Below, piece by piece: positions 1 to 7,069 of a DNA stretch of 25,578 bases. Origin of the DNA: Euryarchaeota archaeon UBA251. Lineage in GTDB: Archaea > Thermoplasmatota > Poseidoniia > Poseidoniales > Thalassarchaeaceae. The stretch's first letter is position 1. The number at the start of each line of letters is the position of its first letter. The translations under genes were made by a program, and so were the position numbers. The notes beneath the pieces were generated by a model. It did not search any database. It saw only the letters and a program-made list of their open reading frames with translations, and was not told the origin of the DNA. Location of the stretch: assembly GCA_002497905.1 (NCBI GenBank), contig DAFJ01000043.1:1-25578 (forward strand), given 5' to 3'.

Positions 1-1677
1 ACTATCCAAATCAGGGCAACCGTATACGTCACGTGTGCTGTTGCCAGCCACAACTGGACAATGATCAGGCGTGGTTGCGAAATCTACGTAGACGCCTGGA
101 CCACCCATCCGGCTTGCATTAAGAGATGAGTCCGCCCAGTTGTCACCGTAGCCGTCACCATCAAGATCTGACCACTGAGTTGGATCGAGGGGGAAGCGAT
201 CTGTCCGGTCGCCAACCTTGTCCCCGTCCGTATCTACGCCGTGTACAACAATAGCGAAATCTTGGCTCCCGTAATGTGGAACCGTATACCCATTAATTGT
301 CAATCCAGTTGGGAAGTTGAATGTGAAATATGTCTCGTCTCCAAGAATCGCCGCCCCATATCCAGTGTCACTAGAAGTTGATCCGTAGTTATTGACCCAG
401 TTCCAAGCACCATTCGATGATAGTGCCCCCATAAACACGTCATTACTTCCAATCGAATTGACACCATATTGTCCAAACCAAGCCGCATTATTGTAGTAAC
501 CCGTAACGGCAATTTCTCCAGTGGTATCTTCAACACTTACATCGTAACAGTAGTCCGTACTGCTCCCTCCGCCCTGCTGCTGCCAGTTCCAAGTACCAGT
601 TGGTGAAATCTGAGCTACGAACATGTCCCAGCCACTGCCACCATAGGCGTTTAGCCGGTTAGAATTAAACTCGGTATAATAGTAAAATCGACCACAGACC
701 GTGGCATTACCGCCATCGTCTACATCGATTGACTCAGGATAAGTCTCGTACGAACTGTAACCATACTTCTGAGACCAACTGTATACACCCGTAGACGAAT
801 ATTGAGCAATGAATCCCCAATAGTCATAGGAATAATAGTTGTACTGACTAGTTGGCCCAAAATCCACCTGATATGAGAACTCACCAGTGACGTATACTCT
901 CTCCTGAGCATCCACTGCGACACCGCGTCCACGCTCGTAGTAAGACCCACCTATCCCTTGTGCCCAGCGCCAATTTCCTTGCGAATCTAAGCTAGCAATG
1001 TAAGCATCCGAGTAACAACTGCTGCAAGATAATGACCCAGCAGAACCGAAGGAGAGTGTTCCTGAAGACCAATATCCAGTGACGTAAACATTGCCAGAAT
1101 CTGCGATTGCGACGCCATGAGCATAATCGCTACTACTTGCGCCAATCTTCTGTGCCCAGAGCCAATTCCCCATGGTATCGAGAACAGCAACATAGGCATC
1201 GTAGGATCCAGATGAGGAAAATGAGGTACTACCAAATGAGATTGTATTGTAGAAAATACCAGTAATACTCACATTTCCACCCCCATCTACATCGATATCA
1301 TAGCAGTAGTCAGAGCTAGTAGACCCTGCAGTTTTGACCCAGAGCCAGTCGCCCGTTGAGGATAACTTTGCTACGAAGATATCTGAACTCCCACTAGAGG
1401 ACGTAGGAGTACTGAATGAGCCAAAATTTGCAATCTGATGATAGTTTCCACAGACGTAGATATTCCCCAAATCATCCACGTCCAGCCCTCGAACATTGTC
1501 GGAGTTGCTGCCACCTGCGTTCTGATGCCAGAGGTACTGGCTACTACTGACATACGAAGTCAATGGTATTTCCTCGAGGGGGGTGGAATTGGACCCGTCA
1601 TCAGGATTCACTACTGAAGCAGAAATCAGGTGTACGAGAAACAGGGAAACCAATAGTGCAGCAGCGAAGCGTCTCAT
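1..1677 (-). CDS. Secreted seven-repeat beta-propeller (SBBP-like) protein with TSP3 tail, partial
   Basis: The frame is open for 559 codons and leaves the window at base 1, so the C-terminus is missing. It starts with ATG followed by RR and a hydrophobic stretch (residues 5-19), a signal peptide. From about residue 48 there are seven tandem repeats of about 62 residues. Each begins with a W.W or similar motif and continues with a Gly/Ser-rich G.S.SD, a DVD..GN.YVTG core and an FG turn, like SBBP beta-propeller repeats. From about residue 480 an Asp-rich thrombospondin-type-3 segment follows (DTDGDKVGDRTDRFPLDP, DLDGDGYGDN), then a CP...GNST.D.YGCPD motif often seen in marine euryarchaeal surface proteins. 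Seven repeats suggest one closed seven-bladed propeller on a Ca-binding stalk, probably with a membrane anchor beyond the edge. Function is unknown; adhesion or glycan binding are guesses. A TATA-like box lies about 27 bases upstream of the ATG. Confidence 0.88.
   Translation of the reverse strand, partial: MRRFAAALLVSLFLVHLISASVVNPDDGSNSTPLEEIPLTSYVSSSQYLWHQNAGGSNSDNVRGLDVDDLGNIYVCGNYHQIANFGSFSTPTSSSGSSDIFVAKLSSTGDWLWVKTAGSTSSDYCYDIDVDGGGNVSITGIFYNTISFGSTSFSSSGSYDAYVAVLDTMGNWLWAQKIGASSSDYAHGVAIADSGNVYVTGYWSSGTLSFGSAGSLSCSSCYSDAYIASLDSQGNWRWAQGIGGSYYERGRGVAVDAQERVYVTGEFSYQVDFGPTSQYNYYSYDYWGFIAQYSSTGVYSWSQKYGYSSYETYPESIDVDDGGNATVCGRFYYYTEFNSNRLNAYGGSGWDMFVAQISPTGTWNWQQQGGGSSTDYCYDVSVEDTTGEIAVTGYYNNAAWFGQYGVNSIGSNDVFMGALSSNGAWNWVNNYGSTSSDTGYGAAILGDETYFTFNFPTGLTINGYTVPHYGSQDFAIVVHGVDTDGDKVGDRTDRFPLDPTQWSDLDGDGYGDNWADSSLNASRMGGPGVYVDFATTPDHCPVVAGNSTRDVYGCPDLDS
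241..1536 (-). repeat. Seven tandem ~62-residue beta-propeller repeats
   Basis: Within the secreted protein, residues 48 to about 479 divide into seven units. Their starts read YLWHQ, WLWVK, WLWAQ, WRWAQ, YSWSQ, WNWQQ and WNWVN. All share the G-S-S-D, D/E-x-x-GN and VTG-like positions. The seventh unit is the most diverged and lacks the VTG core, as expected for a closing blade. The repeats are clear at protein level but diverged at DNA level. Confidence 0.85.
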
Positions 1678-1701
1678 CAAACAAAGGAGACCTTTTCGGA
1701 G

Positions 1702-1707
1702 ATATAG
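1702..1707 (-). promoter_or_regulatory. TATA-like box of the beta-propeller gene
   Basis: On the minus strand the 58-base gap upstream of this gene contains CACTATATC, centred about 27 bases before the ATG at 1677. This is the spacing expected for an archaeal TATA box driving a leaderless or nearly leaderless transcript. It suggests the gene has its own promoter and is not simply co-transcribed with the TerB-like gene upstream. Confidence 0.5.
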
Positions 1708-1735
1708 TGCATTCGTATGGGAGTGAAACTAAAAA

Positions 1736-2191
1736 TCAAGCAAAAGGATGCAAAACAAGATATCGTTCCATCCTTTCAGTCAATCGTTCAGAACCTTCTG
1801 ACCTGGACGCAAGGAGTCGGATTTGCTCCACCATCATCGCGTGCTCATCACTCTGGAGTTGGAGAACTCGACGAAGAACATCCAACATTGCCATCTCATC
1901 TTCAGTGATAACCTCGTCATCGAGAGCAGTAATGAGAACATTCTGATACAGAGCCATATCGCCAAGGTGGCGGCGATTGTGTGCACGAATATCATCGTCA
2001 TTATGAGGAGATGACATCGAACCATTAGCAATTGCTAACGAATCCTGGACATCCAACGGCTCTAATCCCATAACAGATGCAATCACATCCAATATTGCAG
2101 ACTCTTCGTCAGTGAGAATCTCATCCTCCATCGCGACCTCTACAATACGAAGCAGCATGTATCGTCCGCGGTCTCCACTCGTTGCGCCCAT
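1736..2191 (-). CDS. Small acidic protein with two TerB-like helical repeats
   Basis: About 151 residues, soluble, with no signal peptide or TM segment. Two similar helical units lie at roughly residues 11-46 and 81-116. Each has the pattern aliphatic helix, A-M/L-x-D-E-x-[IL]-[TL]-D/E-E, then a second helix ILDVI or MLDVL. This acidic turn between helices resembles TerB/DjlA-type domains, known for metal binding and stress-related roles. I chose the ATG at 2191 because a TATA-like GATATAC sits about 25 bases upstream. An in-frame ATG at 2224 would add 11 residues but would put that box inside the coding sequence. The gene precedes the beta-propeller gene on the same strand by about 58 bases. 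The family call is a fold-level resemblance only, and no specific function can be assigned. Confidence 0.75.
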   Translation of the reverse strand: MGATSGDRGRYMLLRIVEVAMEDEILTDEESAILDVIASVMGLEPLDVQDSLAIANGSMSSPHNDDDIRAHNRRHLGDMALYQNVLITALDDEVITEDEMAMLDVLRRVLQLQSDEHAMMVEQIRLLASRSEGSERLTERMERYLVLHPFA

Positions 2192-2211
2192 AGTCACAGG
2201 ATTCGGTCCCC

Positions 2212-2218
2212 GTATATC
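2212..2218 (-). promoter_or_regulatory. TATA-like box of the TerB-like gene
   Basis: Minus-strand GATATAC centred about 25 bases upstream of the ATG at 2191. It supports the shorter start for the TerB-like protein. The evidence is position and composition only. Confidence 0.4.
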
Positions 2219-2286
2219 ATCCATTCACAGTAATTTAGTTCTCTAGGCTACAACCAGTTCAAGGAGGGGAACTTTACTCTAAGGCC

Positions 2287-2901
2287 ATGGGCCTCTGGTC
2301 TCCTGGCATCGAGGGTTTCGCTCTCAGCATGGGTCTGATACTCGCGATTGGGCCACAGAACATCTTCGTAGTTAGACAGGGGCTGCTGAGGTCCCATATC
2401 TTCGTCGTCTGCCTCGTCTGTTCCCTATCTGATGCCCTCCTGATTATCGTAGGCGTGCTAGGACTCGGATCTATCCTTGCAAATATCGAGGGAGCAGATT
2501 TCCTAATCTCTATCGCAGCAGCTCTTTTCATCGCGATCTACGGCGTAATGAGAATTAGGTCTTCCATGAATCCAGTCGGGATGTCAATCAGTAATGAAAA
2601 GGCGCAGGGGCTGAGCTCCACGATTTTGACCTTGCTCGCGTTCACATTCCTCAATCCTCACGTGTACCTTGACACTGTCATTCTAATCGGAGGGGCATCC
2701 AGTAGGCACTCAGTAGACGACAGATTCATGTTTGCTATTGGCGCTGCTCTCGCATCATTTCTGTTCTTCTTCGCCCTCGGTTACGGGGCAAGGAGGCTTT
2801 CTTCTGTTCTTGACAAACCAGATGCATGGAAGTTCATCGATAGAGGGATTGCATGCGTGATGTTTGTTATCGCAGGATCGATAATGCTACCTTTCCTATA
2901 A
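2287..2901 (+). CDS. LysE/ArgO-family amino-acid exporter
   Basis: 204 residues, the usual LysE-superfamily length, almost entirely hydrophobic with about six TM segments. The N-terminal helix carries the family hallmark GLILAIGPQN.FVVRQG (residues about 16-32). A second hallmark, FLNPHVYLDT, sits in the middle at about residues 125-134. These match the LysE/ArgO branch, which exports basic amino acids such as lysine or arginine across the cytoplasmic membrane, rather than the RhtB branch. The substrate is inferred from family only. The gene is divergent from the TerB-like gene. The only in-frame start nearby is the ATG at 2287. A strong Shine-Dalgarno-like AAGGAGGGG lies at 2261-2269, but its 17-base spacing is too long for ideal function. 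Confidence 0.93.
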   Translation: MGLWSPGIEGFALSMGLILAIGPQNIFVVRQGLLRSHIFVVCLVCSLSDALLIIVGVLGLGSILANIEGADFLISIAAALFIAIYGVMRIRSSMNPVGMSISNEKAQGLSSTILTLLAFTFLNPHVYLDTVILIGGASSRHSVDDRFMFAIGAALASFLFFFALGYGARRLSSVLDKPDAWKFIDRGIACVMFVIAGSIMLPFL

Positions 2902-2974
2902 TCTGAAAAATCAGGATAGAACATCAATTCAATCTTAGGAGAGGTTTCAAATGGAAAAAAAATGGCGATAACAT

Positions 2975-3718
2975 ATGGATGGTGAAATCTACTCCCCATC
3001 TAAACCACAACATACTTCCAAGAACTTACTTGGATTTGTAGCGCCTTGGAAGGATGCATCTGGAAGGCTACTTAACCCACTAGAAATCTTACGAACACGA
3101 CGATTTACAATAGCATATCTCGTAATCGTTTGGATTTATGTCATTCTAATTGATGAGGCTCTAGAAGGAAGCCTGTTCTATGATCTAAGAATAATAAGTG
3201 AACAAATCGCTAGAATGGACCCAAATGAATTGACTACAAATCCTCTAATTTTCTTATTATCATTATTGATTTCACCCTTTGCACATTGGGACACAGTACA
3301 CGCAATTTATGTTACAGCGGGAATAATTTTCTTTTTACAATCGTTTGAGGCACATAATAATTGGAAAAATGCAGCGGTAATTTTCATCGGAACAAGCGCG
3401 TTAACATCTATGCTTATGGCGATTTTTTACAATGTTGGTTTTGCCATAAATCCCGATATTGACCTATTTTCATACGTCATGAGTAGGTCATTCAGAGGTG
3501 GATCAATTGGAATGTTTGGGGCTCTGGGGGCACTAGCTTATCATGCTAAGAAACCACAATTTCCCTTGATACTCGTCTTCTTATTCGAAGTTTGGAATTA
3601 CAATAGTTACGGCACAGATGCAGCCATTTCAATTGGCCATGCAACTTCAACACTAATTGGACTAATCAGTTGGAAATTGTGGAATGAAAACAGGAAACGC
3701 GGAGATGAAGAAGAGTAG
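2975..3718 (+). CDS. Rhomboid-like intramembrane serine protease
   Basis: 247 residues with about six hydrophobic segments. Three rhomboid signatures occur in order. An H-x4-H motif lies at His104 and His109, though the following Asn is absent. The catalytic-serine helix reads GGSIGMFGALGA, with Ser177 at the nucleophile position. The last helix carries GHATSTLIGL, with His222 as the catalytic partner. Rhomboids cut TM helices of membrane proteins, and here the many single-TM surface proteins nearby are possible clients (inference). The residue after the nucleophile is Ile rather than the usual Gly. The gene is visibly richer in A+T than its neighbours: two 60-base lines counted inside it gave 20 and 25 G+C, against 28 in a helicase line. 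This may indicate transfer. The start is the ATG in ACATATGGATGG. Confidence 0.75.
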   Translation: MDGEIYSPSKPQHTSKNLLGFVAPWKDASGRLLNPLEILRTRRFTIAYLVIVWIYVILIDEALEGSLFYDLRIISEQIARMDPNELTTNPLIFLLSLLISPFAHWDTVHAIYVTAGIIFFLQSFEAHNNWKNAAVIFIGTSALTSMLMAIFYNVGFAINPDIDLFSYVMSRSFRGGSIGMFGALGALAYHAKKPQFPLILVFLFEVWNYNSYGTDAAISIGHATSTLIGLISWKLWNENRKRGDEEE

Positions 3719-3729
3719 AATACCCGTGT

Positions 3730-3757
3730 AATACAAATGTATTTCATTTGCAATACA
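3730..3757. promoter_or_regulatory. Palindromic operator-like cluster upstream of the RHH regulator
   Basis: Three copies of one hexamer occur in alternating orientation: AATACA (3730-3735), TGTATT (3738-3743) and AATACA (3752-3757). The first pair forms a near-contiguous palindrome, and the second pair an inverted repeat with an 8-base spacer. The cluster sits 46-73 bases upstream of the ribbon-helix-helix gene. RHH dimers typically bind such short inverted or tandem repeats, so autoregulation is likely (inference). Confidence 0.5.
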
Positions 3758-3772
3758 TTCATATGATGCCGC

Positions 3773-3781
3773 CATAACATT
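3773..3781 (+). promoter_or_regulatory. Possible TATA box of the RHH regulator
   Basis: CATAACATT is centred about 26 bases before the ATG at 3803, immediately downstream of the palindromic cluster. A rival TATA-like CATATGA lies at 3760-3766, which would give a leader of about 15 bases. Confidence 0.35.
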
Positions 3782-3802
3782 GAGCCCGGAGGGCACGGAG
3801 AC

Positions 3803-4177
3803 ATGGCCAACAAGAGTCCGATGGTTTCACTCAGAATTCCTGAGGATCACCTAATGATGCTTGAACAATTAGTTGGCTTCGATGGGATGCGTAACCGTTC
3901 GGATGTTATTCGACACGCAGTCCGACTCCTATTGGAATCCGGACCCTCACGAGCTGTAGGAGGGACTGTGAAAGTCGACCTGGGGCCCGATCTGACAGAG
4001 AAACTCGATATGTTCTGCCAAATTAATGGCGACACACCTGAGACTGTAACACGTTACGCCCTTCGAGATCACATGAATGCAGTCATGAATCAGGGCGAGA
4101 CGCTGCAAACGAAAATGGAACAGCGCCTCAAGAATCTCCACGACAAAAGTCGTCAGAATGAGGATCACACAGCCTAA
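3803..4177 (+). CDS. Double ribbon-helix-helix (CopG/NikR-like) transcription regulator
   Basis: 124 residues. The N-terminal unit (about 7-45) has the RHH pattern: strand MVSLRIPE, helix LMMLEQLV, an R-S-D turn, then helix VIRHAVRLLLE. A second, more diverged copy (about 54-93) reads VKVDLGPDL, TEKLDMF, a T-P-E turn, then VTRYALRDHM. The tail is charged and mostly helical. RHH proteins bind DNA as dimers through the beta strand, so two units in one chain could act as an intramolecular dimer or bind adjacent sites. The upstream AATACA/TGTATT cluster is the natural candidate target. A GGAG at 3795-3798 lies close to the ATG. There is no NikR-like C-terminal metal domain. Regulated genes are unknown beyond probable autoregulation. 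Confidence 0.82.
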   Translation: MANKSPMVSLRIPEDHLMMLEQLVGFDGMRNRSDVIRHAVRLLLESGPSRAVGGTVKVDLGPDLTEKLDMFCQINGDTPETVTRYALRDHMNAVMNQGETLQTKMEQRLKNLHDKSRQNEDHTA

Positions 4178-4186
4178 TGGGGGCAA

Positions 4187-4480
4187 ATGGACATGGTAGG
4201 GGATGGGAACTCGACCAATGCGGGGGGGCCTCAGCGCCCCCCCGCGACCAATGTCTTCACCCATGTTGCTCTGCGCAGTGCTCTACGCAACCGACTCTTG
4301 GCGAAGTCGACCAAGTCAGAACCCGTCCGCCGCATATTCAACAACGAACCAATGGATGAGATTCGGGATCGAGCGCTAGATGCAGCCACAGAACTCCATG
4401 GATTTGACCAAACCACCTACATGCCAGGAAACTTTTCGGGATTGAGAATACGCGCCCTGCAGACCCTTTCCACCAGATAA
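4187..4480 (+). CDS. Small hypothetical protein downstream of the RHH regulator
   Basis: 97 residues, no recognisable family. The first 20 residues are Gly/Pro/Asn-rich and are encoded across a strong GC hairpin. The remainder looks like ordinary soluble protein, basic and then helical (PMDEIRDRALDAATELHG, residues about 55-72). It follows the RHH stop by 9 bases, so it is probably co-transcribed. A competing 60-codon frame starting in the TAATG overlap at 4177 has a Cys/His/Pro-rich composition typical of a shadow, so I prefer this frame. The start may be 4187 or the ATG two codons later. Confidence 0.55.
   Translation: MDMVGDGNSTNAGGPQRPPATNVFTHVALRSALRNRLLAKSTKSEPVRRIFNNEPMDEIRDRALDAATELHGFDQTTYMPGNFSGLRIRALQTLSTR
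4220..4245 (+). terminator. Strong GC hairpin inside the 5' end of the small ORF
   Basis: A perfect 9-bp stem, GCGGGGGGG (4220-4228) pairing with CCCCCCCGC (4237-4245), closes an 8-base loop. It lies 43 bases after the RHH stop and inside codons about 12-20 of the small ORF. There is no T-tract after it, so it may be an attenuator or an RNA-stability element rather than a classical terminator. Confidence 0.45.
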
Positions 4481-4494
4481 TCACCCACACACCC

Positions 4495-4512
4495 GCCCCG
4501 CTTCGGCGGGGC
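4495..4512 (+). terminator. UUCG-tetraloop hairpin between the small ORF and the helicase
   Basis: GCCCCGC (4495-4501) and GCGGGGC (4506-4512) form a perfect 7-bp stem closed by the very stable C(UUCG)G loop. It begins 14 bases after the stop of the small ORF and ends 60 bases before the helicase ATG. It could terminate or stabilise the upstream RNA. No T-tract follows it. Confidence 0.5.
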
Positions 4513-4572
4513 ACCCCCAACTGGGCCAGCCGGAAGGCTCCTCAGCGAATCTTCTTGAAGGGCCGCGTGAGG

Positions 4573-6576
4573 ATGGTGTTCGTGGCGACCTCATTCTCCT
4601 TCGTTGCTCACGATGTCCTGAGGGATAGCCAACGTGAGATGATAGAGGACGCATTGGCGACACTCGAAAAAAATGGTTACCTGTTTGCCGCCGCACCAAC
4701 AGGAATTGGAAAAACAGCTGCTGCACTAAGCGCAACACTTGCTAGAGCCACCAACCATCCAGATGGAAAGAAGACCGTTCTATTCATGACTGGGCGTCAA
4801 AGTCAACATCGGATTGTAGTAGATACCGTTCGAAAGATTAACACTCGAATGAATGGACAAAAAGTCCGTCTTGTGGACCTAATTGGAAGAGAGTCAATGT
4901 GTGTTGATGTGGATCGATTCACAGGGAGGTGTAATTGTGAATTTGGGATTAATGATAGCATTCTACACGACGCAAGAGAGGGGCTCAAGAGATACATCCT
5001 TGAGGACCCCAGACATGTTGATGATGTAATAGAACAGGGGAAGCAAAGGAAGGTCTGCTCTTGGACATGTGCTAGGCAATGTGCCAAAGAATGTGATCTG
5101 ATTGTTTTGGATTACAACCATGTATTCATTGACAAGGTCAGAGAAGCATCACTTGACTCAATGGGTGTGGAACTATCAAATTCAATACTGATAGTTGATG
5201 AAGCACACAACCTCCCTAATAGAATCCGAAGAGGTCTCGAAAGGCGCTTGACGGCAAAGGTACTCCGCGACTGTGTTAGCGAGATGCAGGAACATCGCGG
5301 CAATGAGGACAAGGCCGTCGCTAAAGCATTGGAAGCTGATGGGACTGAAATATGGACGGAGGATGCAGAAGAGGCTTTACTCGCAGAAAAGGCACTTATG
5401 AGAATAAGGGAAAAGGTAGGAGCGCATCTGAACAATCTCAAACGAGTTCTTGGCGACGATGCTGAACAAATGACTGATCCAGAAGAATTACTGGGAATTT
5501 TCTATTCTTCGCTAGAAGAGACACTAGATGAGCCGATGACTATGGCCCGATTTATACACACATTAGAATCAGTTAGAATCGAAATTGACGAGGCACTAGA
5601 TACGGACCCAGAAATTGCATGCCATCGTCTAGCGGAATTACTCGATATTCTCTACACTCGTCAAGGTGACTCTGCACTTGCTACTGTCTTCGACATGCTG
5701 GGCGAGGAAGGTAGAATCACTACATATCTCCTCGACCCAGGTGTCGTTGCAAAACCGATCCTCAAGCAAGCCTCGGGAGGGATTTTGATGTCAGGTACGT
5801 TATTCCCCCCCTCAATGTATGGAGACATCCTAGGGGTGCCAACGGAAGGAGAAGCCGTCTACAAGGAATACTCAAGTCCCTTCGAAAGTGATCGTCGACC
5901 AGTTATCCTTGCTACAGATGTAACTACACGTTACAAGGATCGCAGTGCATCGAATACACGTAAAATACGTGAACATATCCACGGTTTACTCCGACAAACA
6001 CCAGGACACGTGGCCGTCTTCCTCCCATCCTACAACATGTTGGAGGAAATTATCGAGGACGGTTCGTGGCCAGGACTCCACCTAATTGTGGAAGAGAGAA
6101 CTTGGTCAAAGAGTAGGGTGCAGGATGTGCTCAATCGTCTTCATCGCTCAAGGGACTCTGGACAGAGATGTCTTCTCGCAGGCGTCTACAATGCTCGACT
6201 CTCAGAAGGCGTCGACTACGAAGGTAACATCCTCGATGCAGTCATATGCGTAGGTATACCGATGGCACCTCCAACTGCATCAAACCAGGCACTCCGCGAC
6301 TACATATCTGATCGATTTGGAGAACGGAACGCTTGGAAGTACTCTGCAGCACAACCCGCGATGAATGCAATCCTCCAAGCGATGGGAAGGGCTATTCGAA
6401 AGGCGAAGGACCGTGCCGTTGTACTTGTTCTCGAACGACGAGTTGACGACAGAGGATACAAAGCATGCCTCCCAACGGGCCTCAATATGTTCCATACTGG
6501 TGAACCAGAAGCCACAGAGAGGCTTGTTCGTCGATTCTTTCAGCGACATCCTGAACCAGCACGAAATACGGAATGA
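4573..6576 (+). CDS. XPD/Rad3-family DEAH helicase with Fe-S cysteine region
   Basis: 667 residues, superfamily 2, 5'-3' XPD/Rad3/DinG-like helicase. Walker A is APTGIGKT (Lys47), motif II is DEAH (209-212), MSGTLF marks the start of helicase domain 2, and motif VI is Q602-A-M-G-R-A-I-R. Between motifs Ia and II lies a cysteine-rich insert: Cys110, 120, 122, 162, 166, 170 and 174. It includes the family-typical CxxxCARxxxxxxDLIVLDYNHVF stretch, consistent with a 4Fe-4S cluster. More cysteines are present than the four required. The role is nucleic-acid unwinding, probably in DNA repair or transcription-coupled processes (family inference). An in-frame TTG exists at 4555, but the ATG at 4573, preceded by GTGAGG, fits better. 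No TATA-like element is near. The next gene follows by 40 bases. Confidence 0.92.
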   Translation: MVFVATSFSFVAHDVLRDSQREMIEDALATLEKNGYLFAAAPTGIGKTAAALSATLARATNHPDGKKTVLFMTGRQSQHRIVVDTVRKINTRMNGQKVRLVDLIGRESMCVDVDRFTGRCNCEFGINDSILHDAREGLKRYILEDPRHVDDVIEQGKQRKVCSWTCARQCAKECDLIVLDYNHVFIDKVREASLDSMGVELSNSILIVDEAHNLPNRIRRGLERRLTAKVLRDCVSEMQEHRGNEDKAVAKALEADGTEIWTEDAEEALLAEKALMRIREKVGAHLNNLKRVLGDDAEQMTDPEELLGIFYSSLEETLDEPMTMARFIHTLESVRIEIDEALDTDPEIACHRLAELLDILYTRQGDSALATVFDMLGEEGRITTYLLDPGVVAKPILKQASGGILMSGTLFPPSMYGDILGVPTEGEAVYKEYSSPFESDRRPVILATDVTTRYKDRSASNTRKIREHIHGLLRQTPGHVAVFLPSYNMLEEIIEDGSWPGLHLIVEERTWSKSRVQDVLNRLHRSRDSGQRCLLAGVYNARLSEGVDYEGNILDAVICVGIPMAPPTASNQALRDYISDRFGERNAWKYSAAQPAMNAILQAMGRAIRKAKDRAVVLVLERRVDDRGYKACLPTGLNMFHTGEPEATERLVRRFFQRHPEPARNTE

Positions 6577-6616
6577 GACGACGGGTTGATGACCTTCGGC
6601 GACCCCAGCGAGTCCT

Positions 6617-7063
6617 ATGGAGAAGGTTGAATGGACTCCAGTCGTTCTGGATTCAGAGGACGAAGAAGAGACGCCTGCTGGGCTTGAAATGGATGCATCA
6701 GCACTTCATCAGCGCTTCATCCGCCGTGATTTAGGGTCACTCGATGCAGCCATTCAAGCCGATGTCTTTGTCCGCCACACTGGCGAACTTGTCGAAATGA
6801 CACGTGAAGCCGGATCTCGTATCTTGGCAAGCGAACTCTCAGGAGCCTCTCTCGATGCAACCCCAATACATGATGGAATTCACATCCACATGAAGGAGGT
6901 CCCAGTAGATGGAATCAAGGTATTCACCGGCTATGTCGATGCCACGGAATTCATCCGGATCGACCGAGAAGGTCTCGAATCCATCGTCACTCCACTACCA
7001 AGTGGAATCTCTATCGCTAACGCTAGATTCACCGATGGCGGACTAGACATCCACCTCGAATAG
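6617..7063 (+). CDS. Conserved-looking hypothetical protein
   Basis: 148 residues, soluble, no signal peptide or TM segment. The N-terminus is acidic (DSEDEEE near residue 12), followed by a helical part and then a beta-rich half with repeated I.I.M, V..G and H-containing strands (DGIHIHM, GISIANARF, GLDIHLE). I do not recognise the family. It starts 40 bases after the helicase stop with no TATA-like element, so it is likely in the helicase transcript. It ends 6 bases from the end of the giant surface-protein gene, in convergent orientation. Confidence 0.75.
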   Translation: MEKVEWTPVVLDSEDEEETPAGLEMDASALHQRFIRRDLGSLDAAIQADVFVRHTGELVEMTREAGSRILASELSGASLDATPIHDGIHIHMKEVPVDGIKVFTGYVDATEFIRIDREGLESIVTPLPSGISIANARFTDGGLDIHLE

Positions 7064-7069
7064 TGACGA

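Noticed and set aside
300..1553. Four short minus-strand ORFs of 60-82 codons in the beta-propeller region
   Set aside because: They lie in other frames of the long open propeller frame that runs off the left edge, which has repeat structure and a signal peptide.
1563..2014. Plus-strand ORFs of 63-127 codons
   Set aside because: They are antisense to the TerB-like gene and the propeller start and have no protein-like pattern.
4177..4359. 60-codon ORF starting in the TAATG overlap after the RHH gene
   Set aside because: Its Cys/His/Pro-rich composition looks like a shadow; the overlapping 97-codon frame reads more like protein. Some doubt remains.
4555..4572. TTG start of the helicase
   Set aside because: The ATG at 4573, with GTGAGG just upstream, is better and leaves the helicase motifs at normal positions.
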